Shown: one piece after another, positions 46,244 through 55,868 of the stretch
Layout of the letters: each line of letters begins with the position of its first letter
Numbering within the stretch: the stretch's first letter is position 1
NCBI GenBank assembly: GCA_016218415.1
Contig: JACRED010000013.1
Span: 1 to 64,000, forward strand
Reading direction: 5' to 3'
Source of the DNA: Nitrosomonadales bacterium
GTDB taxonomy: Bacteria > Pseudomonadota > Gammaproteobacteria > Burkholderiales > Gallionellaceae
DNA length: 64,000 bases
Notes under the pieces: generated by a model
Seen by the model: only the letters and a program-made list of their open reading frames with translations
The model's database searches: none
Told to the model about the DNA's origin: nothing
Position numbers and translations under genes: made by a program

Positions 46244-47368
46244 TTAATTGAACAACTTGAGGTAAGCCTCAAACGTATATATCTTGCCGCGCTTTGCGCC
46301 GGTGATTTCTTTCAATATGCCGAACCGCTCAAGGTCCGCGATCAGTTTGTAGGCGGAGGCGGGCGAAATTCCCGCCACTTCGCCGGCCATGGATGCGTCT
46401 ATCATCGGGTGCTGGTACAGGTAGTACATCACCTTCTGCGCATTGGCTGTGCGGCTACCCAGCGTTTGCAACTGTGCCTCCACCTGTTTTTGCAACTTGA
46501 GAATGTTATCAAAGGTCGCGGTGCTGCTCTTTGCGGTTTCAATCACGCCGACCAGAAAGAACTTGAACCATTGCAGCAGGTCATTCTTTTCCCGCGTTCG
46601 CATCAGGTTGTCGTAATAGAGCTGGCGGTTGCGTTCGAAGAAGTCCGACAGATAAAGCACGGGCTGTTTCAATATCCCTCGGTTCACCAGATACAAGGTG
46701 ATCAGCAAGCGCCCCACACGACCATTGCCGTCGAGAAAGGGGTGGATGGTTTCGAACTGATAATGCACCAGCGCAGCCTTCAATAATTCCGGGAAATAGT
46801 GCTGCTCGTTATGCACGAATTTCTCGATGTCGGCGATCAGCTCTCCCACCGTCTCATGCGATGGCGGTACGAATACGGCGTCGTTAATGCTCGCTCCGCC
46901 GATCCAGTTCTGGCTGTGTCGGAACTCGCCCGGTTGCTTGTGCTTGCCGCGCACACCTTGCATCAGGGTTTTGTGCGTTTCGCGAATCAGCCTCGCCGAG
47001 AAGGGTAGTGTCTGCAACCTTTCTACTGCCTGGTTCATCGCAGCCACATAATTTTGCACCTCTTCCCAGTCGTCTCGACGCTCCGGCGCTACGTCTTCCT
47101 TTTCCAGCAGAGCTTCTTCCATATTGGTCTGCGTGCCTTCGATCTTGCTGGACTGGGTTGCCTCTTTCAGCACGTGCATGCGGATAAACAGGTCGATGTT
47201 GGGGATGTACTCGGAATACATGTCCAGCCTGCCCAACTCGCGATCCGCTTGGCCGAGCAACTGGAGCAAAGCCATATCGTCCAGCACCCATGCACGGTTG
47301 ATGGGGTTGGGCTGAAAGCTTTTGTAGTGCGCCTGCTGGACATAGCGCCCGGACTGGAAACTTTTCAT
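46244..47368 (-). CDS. Fic family protein
   Basis: The 374-residue protein starts at the ATG 47368. The Fic motif HPFLDGNGRVGR is intact at residues 209-220, and SSKIEG near residue 73 is the (S/T)xxxE(G/N) inhibitory motif, so this is a class II self-inhibited AMPylase. The C-terminus is a winged-helix-like domain (AGEVAGISPASAYKLIADLERFGILKE). Fic proteins AMPylate targets such as gyrase and often sit in defence islands. It is the first gene of the island, with tandem ACTTGAC boxes upstream. Confidence 0.88.
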   Translation of the reverse strand: MKSFQSGRYVQQAHYKSFQPNPINRAWVLDDMALLQLLGQADRELGRLDMYSEYIPNIDLFIRMHVLKEATQSSKIEGTQTNMEEALLEKEDVAPERRDDWEEVQNYVAAMNQAVERLQTLPFSARLIRETHKTLMQGVRGKHKQPGEFRHSQNWIGGASINDAVFVPPSHETVGELIADIEKFVHNEQHYFPELLKAALVHYQFETIHPFLDGNGRVGRLLITLYLVNRGILKQPVLYLSDFFERNRQLYYDNLMRTREKNDLLQWFKFFLVGVIETAKSSTATFDNILKLQKQVEAQLQTLGSRTANAQKVMYYLYQHPMIDASMAGEVAGISPASAYKLIADLERFGILKEITGAKRGKIYTFEAYLKLFN

Positions 47369-47532
47369 CTGAGCGCCCCCCCCTGTAATTAAAATAACGC
47401 CGAACGCTGTTTTAGATTTTACGCAAAAACTAAAACAAGACAAGATGAAAATTTAGAAACCCGGAAAATCAGGGAAGGTTCGCGTTAGTTTTGAGGAATA
47501 CTGCACTTGCCACACTCTGAAATACGGTTACG

Positions 47533-47562
47533 GTCAAGTATAAGTCAAGTTATGCGTCAAGT
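47533..47562. promoter_or_regulatory. Three direct repeats upstream of fic
   Basis: GTCAAGT occurs at 47533, 47544 and 47556, spaced 11 and 12 bp, close to one helical turn. On the fic strand each reads ACTTGAC. The pattern suggests a regulator array or overlapping -35 elements. Confidence 0.45.
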
Positions 47563-47565
47563 TGT

Positions 47566-47692
47566 CTATTGATCCGGCATGTATTGAACTTGAATGCCGT
47601 TCGTGCTGAGCCTGTCGAAGCACAAGAATCCATTCACATTTCGACAAGCTCAATGCGAACGGATTCTTGGATAAAGAGTGCCGGATCAATAG
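47566..47692. mobile_element. MITE-like element with 14-bp terminal inverted repeats
   Basis: CTATTGATCCGGCA (47566-47579) and its exact inverse (47679-47692) bound 127 bp. Inside, two longer imperfect arms carry the CCGTTCG..GAGC.TGTCGAA repeat also found at 55296-55373. No transposase and no clear target duplication. It lies at the purD-proximal edge of the defence island. Confidence 0.6.
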
Positions 47693-47700
47693 TCCAAAAC

Positions 47701-47732
47701 AAAACGGGGAGCGTCGCCGCATCCCCGTTTTT
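47701..47732. terminator. Hairpin terminator between the repeat element and purD
   Basis: AAAACGGGGA (47701-47710) pairs with TCCCCGTTTT (47722-47731) around an 11-nt loop, with T-rich ends on both strands. Confidence 0.7.
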
Positions 47733-47748
47733 CCTCACCCGCCTTCGG

Positions 47749-47776
47749 CACCCTCTCCCGCTTGCGGGAGAGGGTG
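47749..47776. repeat. CCCTCTCCC-type palindrome
   Basis: CACCCTCTCCCG (47749-47760) and CGGGAGAGGGTG (47765-47776) with loop CTTG. Common repeat type, just downstream of purD. Confidence 0.85.
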
Positions 47777-47790
47777 GGGTAAGGTTGCTT

Positions 47791-49077
47791 TTACTTCCGC
47801 CCTATCGCCCGATAGCCGATATCCCTGCGCATCTGGCAGCCGTCGAAACGTATCGTGTCGGCGATTTCGTAGGCGCGTTTCTGTGCCATCTTGACCATGT
47901 CACCCAGCGCGACGACGCACAGCACGCGCCCGCCGTTGGTGACGACCTTGCCGTCCTGCATCGTGGTTCCGGCATGGAACACATGCGCGTCTTCCAGTTT
48001 CCCGTTTTTCTGTTGATGGGGCAGGCCGGTGATGGCATCGCCCTTGCGCGGTGTGTCAGGATAGTTAGCGGCAGCCATCACCACGCCGAGCGCGGTGCGT
48101 CGGTCCCACTCGGCTTCGATCTTGTCCAGCGTGCCGTTGACGGCGTGTTCGACGATGACGGAAAAGTCGCTCTTCAGGCGCATCATGATGGGCTGCGTCT
48201 CGGGGTCGCCCATGCGGCAGTTGAATTCCAGCACCTTGAGGCCGCCGTTCGGCGAGATCATCAGCCCCGCGTAGAGGAAACCGGTGTATACGATGCCTTC
48301 GCTTTCCATGCCGCGTACCACGGGCTGGATCACTTCGCGCAGCACGCGCGCGTGTATCTCGGGCGTGACCACCGGGGCGGGCGAATAGGCGCCCATGCCA
48401 CCGGTGTTGGGACCCATGTCGCCGTCCAGCAAACGTTTATGGTCTTGGCTGGTTGCCATCGCCAGCACGTGCTTGCCGTCCACCATCACGATGAAGCTGG
48501 CTTCCTCGCCTTCGAGGAATTCTTCGATCACCACGCGCGCACCGGCATCGCCGAGCTTGTTGTCCGACAGCATCATGTCGATCGCGGCAAACGCTTCGTC
48601 CTTGCTCATCGCGACGACGACACCCTTGCCCGCAGCGAGCCCGTCGGCCTTGATAACGATGGGTGCGCCGTGCTTCTCGACATAGGCTTTCGCGGGAACG
48701 ATTTCGCTGAAGGTCTCGAAGAACGCGGTGGGGATGTTGTGGCGTGTCATGAAGCGCTTGGCGAAGTCCTTGGAAGATTCCAGCTGCGCCGCCGCTTTGG
48801 TCGGGCCGAATATCTTCAGGCCAGCCGCGCGGAACGCATCGACTACACCCGCTGCCAGCGGCGCTTCCGGGCCGACCACGGTGAGCTCGATGTTTTCGCG
48901 TTTGACGAATTCGATCAGCTCGGGAATCGCGGTGATCGCGACATTCTCCATGCCGTCTTCCAGCGCGGTGCCCGCGTTGCCCGGCGCGACATACACCTTC
49001 TGCACCTTCACGCCCTGCGCCAAGCGCCATGCCAGCGCGTGTTCGCGACCGCCGGAACCGATGACCAATATTTTCAT
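47791..49077 (-). CDS. purD: Phosphoribosylamine-glycine ligase
   Basis: The 428-residue ATP-grasp enzyme starts MKILVIGSGGREHALAWRL and has KADGLAAGKGVVVA, LEGEEASFIVMVDG, MGPNTGGMGAYSPAPV and LEFNCRMGDPETQPIMMRL. It joins glycine to phosphoribosylamine in purine synthesis. A 16-bp-arm palindrome separates it from purH. The defence island follows on the other side. Confidence 0.96.
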   Translation of the reverse strand: MKILVIGSGGREHALAWRLAQGVKVQKVYVAPGNAGTALEDGMENVAITAIPELIEFVKRENIELTVVGPEAPLAAGVVDAFRAAGLKIFGPTKAAAQLESSKDFAKRFMTRHNIPTAFFETFSEIVPAKAYVEKHGAPIVIKADGLAAGKGVVVAMSKDEAFAAIDMMLSDNKLGDAGARVVIEEFLEGEEASFIVMVDGKHVLAMATSQDHKRLLDGDMGPNTGGMGAYSPAPVVTPEIHARVLREVIQPVVRGMESEGIVYTGFLYAGLMISPNGGLKVLEFNCRMGDPETQPIMMRLKSDFSVIVEHAVNGTLDKIEAEWDRRTALGVVMAAANYPDTPRKGDAITGLPHQQKNGKLEDAHVFHAGTTMQDGKVVTNGGRVLCVVALGDMVKMAQKRAYEIADTIRFDGCQMRRDIGYRAIGRK

Positions 49078-49086
49078 AACAACCTC

Positions 49087-49177
49087 ATGTAGGGTGGGTT
49101 AGCGGTTTCTCGCGTAACCCACCGATGCATCTTTATTTGATGGCGGGTTACGGCCTTCGGCCTAACCCACCCTACAT
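49087..49177. repeat. Palindromic repeat between purH and purD
   Basis: ATGTAGGGTGGGTTAG (49087-49102) and its exact inverse (49162-49177). The centre contains a second GGTTACGGCC/GGCCTAACC-like hairpin. This TAGGGTGGGTTA type occurs widely in bacterial genomes. Confidence 0.88.
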
Positions 49178-49179
49178 AA

Positions 49180-50745
<1,566 letters not shown>

Positions 50746-50777
50746 GTTGATTCCAGATAAAAATAAATCGTTGGCAG

Positions 50778-50800
50778 GGGCACGGCGTGCCGTGTCCCCG
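50778..50800. repeat. GGGGCACGGC-type palindrome between fis and purH
   Basis: GGGGCACGGC (50778-50787) and GCCGTGTCCCC form an imperfect stem. Same family as the copies at 52849-52876 and 63069-63096. Confidence 0.7.
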
Positions 50801-50809
50801 GAGGTGTGT

Positions 50810-51061
50810 CTACGCTATGCCGTGCTGTTGCATCTTCTTGCGCAGCGTATTGCGGTTGATGCCGAGCATTTCCGCCGCATGGGTCTGGTTGCCGCCGACA
50901 TGTTCCAGCACCATTTCGATCAGCGGCTTCTCGACGCAATCCATCACCATGTCATACATGCCACAGCATGGGGGTTCGCCGTCCAGATCCCTGAAATACT
51001 CCTTGAGTGCTTTGCGCACATGGCGCGCCATGTCGTTTTCGTTGATCAAGCAATCGGTCAT
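50810..51061 (-). CDS. fis: Fis family DNA-binding protein
   Basis: The 83-residue protein ends with the Fis helix-turn-helix [27 protein letters not shown]. The N-terminal half is shorter and different from enteric Fis, as usual in betaproteobacteria. It bends DNA and controls growth-linked genes. It is translationally coupled to dusB (ATGA, 51058-51061), the classic dusB-fis pair. Confidence 0.92.
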   Translation of the reverse strand: MTDCLINENDMARHVRKALKEYFRDLDGEPPCCGMYDMVMDCVEKPLIEMVLEHVGGNQTHAAEMLGINRNTLRKKMQQHGIA

Positions 51062-52065
51062 GCCGCCAGTTCCTCCAGATATTGTAGTTGTGTTCCGTGC
51101 TGCGACTGTTCCGCAAAAAATTCGTCCACCGCCGCCAATTGGCCGTCGGGGCTTTCCAGCTGGTTCATGTGATGGCGGAAATGCGCCGATCCGGCCAGTC
51201 CCTTGGTGTACCAGGAGATGTGTTTGCGCGCGACGCGCAGCCCGGTGTGCTCGCCGTAGAAATCGTACAGTTCATGAACATGGGCGGTCAGCACGCGGTG
51301 GATCTCGCCGACTTCGGGCGCGAGCAGGTGGGTGCCGGTGTTCAGGAAGTGTTCGATCTCGCGGAACAGCCACGGGCGGCCCTGTGCCGCACGGCCTATC
51401 ATCACGGCGTCGGCACCGGTGTGTTCCAGCACGTATTTCGCTTTCTCCGGCGTGGTGATGTCGCCGTTGGCGATGATCGGAATTTTTACCTCGGCTTTTA
51501 CCGCCGCGATAGTGTCGTATTCGGCATCGCCGGTGTAAGCGCAGGCGCGGGTGCGCCCGTGGATTGCCAGGGCCTGGATGCCGCTGTCCTCGGCGATGCG
51601 GGCGATACGGATCGCGTTGCGGTTGGCCTTGTCCCAGCCGGTGCGTATCTTGAGTGTGACCGGCACATCCACCGCGCCGACTACCGCTGCGAGCAGGGTC
51701 GCTACCAGCGGCTCATTCTGCAACAGCGCGGAGCCCGCCATCACGTTGCAGATCTTTTTTGCCGGGCAGCCCATGTTGATGTCGATGATCTGCGCGCCGT
51801 TATCCACGTTGTGCCGTGCGGCCTGGGCCAGCATCTTCGGGTCGGCGCCGACGATCTGCACCGAGATCGGGTCTACCTCGCCTTCGTGATTGGCGCGGCG
51901 TTTGGTCTTCTCGGAACCGTACAGCAGCGAATTGGACGCCACCATCTCGCTCACCGCCATGCCCGCACCCATGCGTTTGCACAGCATGCGGAAAGGGCGA
52001 TCGGTCACTCCTGCCATGGGGGCGACGATGAGGTTGTTCTTCAGTTGGTAGGGGCCGATGCGCAT
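51058..52065 (-). CDS. dusB: tRNA-dihydrouridine synthase B
   Basis: The 335-residue flavoenzyme has APMAGVTDRPFR, the catalytic Cys in INMGCPAKKI, VTLKIRTGWD, AIHGRTRACAYTG and IIANGDITTPEKA. It reduces uridines in the tRNA D-loop. First gene of dusB-fis-purH-purD. Divergent from the UbiH-type gene. Confidence 0.94.
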   Translation of the reverse strand: MRIGPYQLKNNLIVAPMAGVTDRPFRMLCKRMGAGMAVSEMVASNSLLYGSEKTKRRANHEGEVDPISVQIVGADPKMLAQAARHNVDNGAQIIDINMGCPAKKICNVMAGSALLQNEPLVATLLAAVVGAVDVPVTLKIRTGWDKANRNAIRIARIAEDSGIQALAIHGRTRACAYTGDAEYDTIAAVKAEVKIPIIANGDITTPEKAKYVLEHTGADAVMIGRAAQGRPWLFREIEHFLNTGTHLLAPEVGEIHRVLTAHVHELYDFYGEHTGLRVARKHISWYTKGLAGSAHFRHHMNQLESPDGQLAAVDEFFAEQSQHGTQLQYLEELAA

Positions 52066-52143
52066 TCTTGTTTTATCGGGGACAGTTTCCGCGAGGGGCG
52101 GTGATTATAAATTAATCAGCTTTACCGTGCTATGATTCCTGCT

Positions 52144-53337
52144 ATGAATTTTGATGTCGTTATCATAGGCGGGGGATTGGTGGGTGCCAGCCTGGCAGCC
52201 GCGCTGAAACACAGCGGGCTGTCGCTTGCGCTGGTGGAAAGTCAGTCCTCGCTGATGCGGGGTGATGTATCTGCCAGCGTGGATAACCCGGTGAATGCGA
52301 ACAATTGGGACAGCCGCATCTATGCGATCAGCCCGGGCAGCCGCAGTTTCCTCGAACAATCCGGCGCATGGTCTTTGCTGGATGACAGCCGCATCGCGCC
52401 GGTAGAAGAAATGCGCGTGTTCGGCGACACGGGTGCGGAGCTGGAATTCAGCGCTTACCAGATGGGTGTGCCGGAACTGGCCTGTATCCTGGAGAATCGC
52501 GCGCTGCAACAGGCCTTATGGCAAGTGGTGCGGGAACAGGAGAACCTGACCCTGCTGAACCCGGCGCGTTGCGTGTCCCTGAAGATCGGAGCAGATGCCG
52601 CCGAACTGACGCTGGAGGACGGTCGCGTGTTGAGCGCCGGGCTGATCGTCGGCGCAGACGGGCGCGATTCCTGGGTGCGCAACCAGGCGGGCATCAGCGC
52701 CGCGCCTGTGGATTACCAGCAGCACGGCGTGGTCGCCAACTTCAGCACCGGATTACCGCATCGCGGCATTGCGTATCAATGGTTCCAGCCGGACGGCATC
52801 CTTGCGCTGCTGCCGTTGCCGGGTAACCGTGTTTCGATGGTGTGGTCGGTAGAGGCACGGCGCGCCGTGCCCCTACTCGCGTTGTCACACGGGGAGCTTT
52901 GCGCGAAAGTGGCCGCTGCCGCACAGCACACGCTGGGCGAAATGCAGATCGTCACACCGCCTGCCGCCTTTCCGCTACGTTTGCTGGTGCTGCCGCAGAT
53001 CAGTGCGCCGCGCGTGGCGCTGATCGGCGATGCCGCGCACAATATGCACCCGCTGGCCGGACAGGGAGTGAACACCGGCTTTCGCGATGCGCGCCAATTG
53101 GCGCAGGTACTTGTGGAGCGCGGCGCGCAAAACGACTGCGGCGACGCGCAACTGCTGCGGCGTTATGAACGAAAGCGCAAGGAAGACATCTACACGATGC
53201 AGGCCACTACTTACGGCCTGAAGCATCTGTTCAATAATGACGTTCCGTTGTTGCGCTCCTTGCGCAATGCGGGGCTGGATATCACCAATCGCATTTCCCC
53301 GCTCAAAAAGACGCTGATGCAACACGCCCTTAATTAA
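52144..53337 (+). CDS. UbiH/UbiF-type FAD-dependent ubiquinone hydroxylase
   Basis: I start at the ATG 52144 (MNFDVVIIGGGLVGASLAAAL); an ATG at 52132 would add four residues. The 397-residue flavoprotein has the GxGxxG FAD site, the middle DG motif LIVGADGRDSWVRNQ and GDAAHNMHPLAGQGVNTGFRDA. These are features of ubiquinone-ring hydroxylases. UbiH, UbiF, UbiI, UbiL and UbiM cannot be told apart by eye. The residues VEARRAVPLL are encoded by a copy of a palindromic repeat (52849-52876). Confidence 0.87.
   Translation: MNFDVVIIGGGLVGASLAAALKHSGLSLALVESQSSLMRGDVSASVDNPVNANNWDSRIYAISPGSRSFLEQSGAWSLLDDSRIAPVEEMRVFGDTGAELEFSAYQMGVPELACILENRALQQALWQVVREQENLTLLNPARCVSLKIGADAAELTLEDGRVLSAGLIVGADGRDSWVRNQAGISAAPVDYQQHGVVANFSTGLPHRGIAYQWFQPDGILALLPLPGNRVSMVWSVEARRAVPLLALSHGELCAKVAAAAQHTLGEMQIVTPPAAFPLRLLVLPQISAPRVALIGDAAHNMHPLAGQGVNTGFRDARQLAQVLVERGAQNDCGDAQLLRRYERKRKEDIYTMQATTYGLKHLFNNDVPLLRSLRNAGLDITNRISPLKKTLMQHALN
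52849..52876. repeat. GTAGGGGCACGGCG-type palindrome in frame inside the UbiH-type gene
   Basis: GTAGAGGCACGGCG (52849-52862) and CGCCGTGCCCCTAC (52863-52876) form a hairpin with one mismatch. Same repeat as in the intergenic gap at 63069-63096. Confidence 0.85.
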
Positions 53338-53358
53338 CCGAGAAGATAGAGTACAAAA

Positions 53359-54057
53359 ATGAAAAAACTGAGCGCCCTGTTCCTGTTCTTTGCAATGATG
53401 GTTTCGGCGCATGCCGGGGAAAAAGAAATCCGCCAGTCGTTGCAAAGCAACTTCCCCGGCCTGGGCAAGATTGAACATGTCATCAAAACGCCCTATTCCG
53501 GCCTGTACGAAATCGTCGTTGACGGCCAGCTTTTGTATGCCGACGAGAAAGGGCAGTATCTGTTCGAGGGCGATGTGATCGACACGAAGACCCGCCGCAA
53601 CATGAGCGAGGAACGCCGCCGCGTCGTGTTCGCGATCGATTTCGACAAGCTGTCGCTCGAGCTGGCGGTGAAAAGGGTGAAGGGCAACGGCAAGCGCAAG
53701 ATGGCTGTTTTTACCGACCCTCATTGCGGCTTCTGCAAGAAACTGGAAAAGGAATTGAGCCGTGTCACCGATGTCACGATCTACCGCTTCATGTACCCGA
53801 TCTTTCCCGGCTCTGACGAGATCGTGCGCAATGTGCTGTGCTCGAAAGATCCGAACAAGGCATGGGAAGACTGGATGCTGAGCGAAATCAACCCTGCCCC
53901 GGCGACATGCGACACACAGACGGACAAAGTCAAGGCATTGGGCCAGAAGCTGCGCGTCACCGGCACGCCGAACCTGATTTTTGGAAACGGCATGCAGACC
54001 CCTGGCTATTTGCCTGCGGAAGAGTTGGAAAAGAGCCTGAATCAGGCCAGAAAATAG
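53359..54057 (+). CDS. dsbC: Thiol:disulfide interchange protein DsbC
   Basis: The 232-residue protein has a signal peptide (MKKLSALFLFFAMMVSAHA), an N-terminal dimerisation domain and a thioredoxin fold with active site CGFC (C123-C126) in FTDPHCGFCKKLEKEL. cis-Pro is at GTPNLIF. It shuffles wrong disulfides in the periplasm. 21 bp after the ubiquinone hydroxylase, same strand. Confidence 0.93.
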   Translation: MKKLSALFLFFAMMVSAHAGEKEIRQSLQSNFPGLGKIEHVIKTPYSGLYEIVVDGQLLYADEKGQYLFEGDVIDTKTRRNMSEERRRVVFAIDFDKLSLELAVKRVKGNGKRKMAVFTDPHCGFCKKLEKELSRVTDVTIYRFMYPIFPGSDEIVRNVLCSKDPNKAWEDWMLSEINPAPATCDTQTDKVKALGQKLRVTGTPNLIFGNGMQTPGYLPAEELEKSLNQARK

Positions 54058-54132
54058 CCTGCTGAAAAGCGGGCTGGAGATTTAACCTGGTCGCCATTAT
54101 TACCGGAGTGAAGATAGTCGCTTGCATCCCTG

Positions 54133-55413
54133 CTATGGGTTGAGAGCCGGTTCCGCCCCCTTGGGGAATAACACCCACATCTGCCCCTGCTGTTTCATGC
54201 GTCCGGCCTGAGCCCCGGCCTGATCCCCGAAACCCCAGAAGAAATCGCCGCGCACCGCGCCCTTGATCGCGCCGCCGGTGTCCTGCGCCAGCATCAGGCG
54301 GTTCAGCGATTCGCCGCTGCTCGGGTAGGTGGTGGAGAGGAATACCGGTGCGCCGAGCGGGATGGTGCGCGAGTCCACTGCCAGGCTGTATTCGTTGGTC
54401 AGCGGCACGCCCAGCGCGCCGACCGGGGCGGGGAGTGAGTCGGGCAATTCGCGGAAGAACACGTAGCTGGGGTTGTGTTCCAGCAGGTTGTCCAGCTTGT
54501 CGGGATTTTTCTGCGCCCACAGCTTGATATTCTGCATCGAGGCTTCCTCAAGTTTGAGCGCGCCCATGTCGACCAGCTTCTTCCCGATGGAGTTGTAAGG
54601 GTGGCCGTTCTGTTCGGCATAGCCGATCTTTACCAGGCTGCCGTCCGGCAGTTCGACGCGGCCCGAGCCCTGGACCTGCAGGAAGAACAGGTCAACCGCG
54701 TTGTCCACCCAGAGCAATTCGCGTCCTTGCAGCGGTGCTTTGCCGTTGTCGATTTCGCCGCGATTGAAATAAGGCACGACGCGGTTGCCTTGCACACGGC
54801 CGCGCAGGCGCAAGCCCTTGAGCTGCGGGTACAACTCGCTCAGATCTATGGTCAGCAGGTCATCGGGTACGCCGTACAGCGGATAGCGGAAGCGCGCAGT
54901 CTTGACGCGGCTGCCGTACAGCCTGGGTTCATAGTATCCCGTGATCAATCCCTGCGAAGAGCCATCCGGATTGAACACCTGATAGGGGGTGAAGCCTTCC
55001 TCGAAGAACGCGCGCAACGAAGCGTTGTCCGGCTGGGTCAGTTCATGCGCGCGCGCGCAGACGGGTTGCCAGCCCGGTTTGTTTTTGAGCGCGTTGCAGC
55101 TTTGCCAGAAGGCCGCCCAGGCCGGCTGCAAGTTGATCGTTTGCCAATCCGGCAACATCTCCCACTTGCTGACCGCGAATGGCGGGTAAGTCGCGGTGTC
55201 GGCGGGCGTCGCAATGATGACGGGAGGCTTGGAAGCGGTGCAGGCAGCGAGAAGAATCAGGATCAGGGGCGCGGCACGGCGTCCGCAGAAGCCTTCCGTT
55301 CGTGGTGAGCTTGTCGAACCATGAACGGAAGGCGGGCTGGAAACTTGCCCTTCGACAGACTCAGGGCGAACGGATTTACTTAAGATGCGGCTAATGCAGA
55401 ACACGCGGCACAC
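54133..55413 (-). CDS. mltA: Membrane-bound lytic transglycosylase A
   Basis: The catalytic part is clear: GYYEPRLYGSRVKTARFRYPLYGVPDDL, FLQVQGSGRVELPDG, MLAQDTGGAIKGAVRGDFFWG and the C-terminal 3D domain. It cleaves murein to anhydromuropeptides from the outer membrane. The lipobox is LLAAC within RAAPLILILLAACTAS. The start is odd: the nearest in-frame starts are GTG 55413 and 55404, so about 44 residues precede the signal peptide, encoded largely by a palindromic repeat (55296-55373). The repeat has probably displaced the native start. GTG 55413 overlaps the end of apaG. Confidence 0.88.
   Translation of the reverse strand: MCRVFCISRILSKSVRPESVEGQVSSPPSVHGSTSSPRTEGFCGRRAAPLILILLAACTASKPPVIIATPADTATYPPFAVSKWEMLPDWQTINLQPAWAAFWQSCNALKNKPGWQPVCARAHELTQPDNASLRAFFEEGFTPYQVFNPDGSSQGLITGYYEPRLYGSRVKTARFRYPLYGVPDDLLTIDLSELYPQLKGLRLRGRVQGNRVVPYFNRGEIDNGKAPLQGRELLWVDNAVDLFFLQVQGSGRVELPDGSLVKIGYAEQNGHPYNSIGKKLVDMGALKLEEASMQNIKLWAQKNPDKLDNLLEHNPSYVFFRELPDSLPAPVGALGVPLTNEYSLAVDSRTIPLGAPVFLSTTYPSSGESLNRLMLAQDTGGAIKGAVRGDFFWGFGDQAGAQAGRMKQQGQMWVLFPKGAEPALNP
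55296..55373. repeat. Dispersed palindromic repeat in the 5' part of mltA
   Basis: Left arm CCGTTCGTGGTGAGC..TGTCGAAC (from 55296) and right arm ending GGGCGAACGG (55373) are inverted copies around about 25 bp. The left arm matches 6950-6981. A related version is inside the element at 47566-47692. Confidence 0.85.
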
Positions 55414-55774
55414 TCAGCACAAATTGCGGAATATCTACATCGAATTGCGCCCCGTCATCGGTCAGCATCTGGTAGCTGCCGCGCATCGTGCCGACCTGGG
55501 TGGTCAGTACCGTGCCGCTGGTATATTCGAAACTCTGGCTGGGTTTGAGCAACGGTTGCTCGCCCACCACGCCTTGCCCACGTACCTCTTGCACGTGGTG
55601 GTCGGCATCGGTGATGATCCAGTGGCGGCTGACGAGCTTGACCGGCTCATTGCCGAGATTGGTGATCGTGATGGTATACGAGAACACGAAACGGTTGCCT
55701 GTCTCATCGGACTGTTCCGGCAGGTAATTGACCTGTGTCTGAATATCGATGACATGCGGATTATTTTTTTCCAT
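55391..55774 (-). CDS. apaG: ApaG family protein
   Basis: The 127-residue protein starts at ATG 55774 (MEKNNPHVIDIQTQVNYLPEQS); an earlier start at 55810 would add 12 residues. The pattern FSYTITITNLGNEPVKLVSRHWIITDADHHVQEVRGQGVVGEQPLLKPSQSFEYTSG is the ApaG beta-sandwich. Binding of pyrophosphate or Mg/Co transport links have been proposed; the role is unclear. Followed on the same strand by mltA. Confidence 0.93.
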   Translation of the reverse strand: MEKNNPHVIDIQTQVNYLPEQSDETGNRFVFSYTITITNLGNEPVKLVSRHWIITDADHHVQEVRGQGVVGEQPLLKPSQSFEYTSGTVLTTQVGTMRGSYQMLTDDGAQFDVDIPQFVLSVPRVLH

Positions 55775-55868
55775 GCGCGGCATTTGAACCGATTTTCCCT
55801 TGTGTCGCAAGGGGTTCGCGGCACTTTTGTGCTAATCTGCGCGCGTATTTTTCAGCCGGACCGAATTC

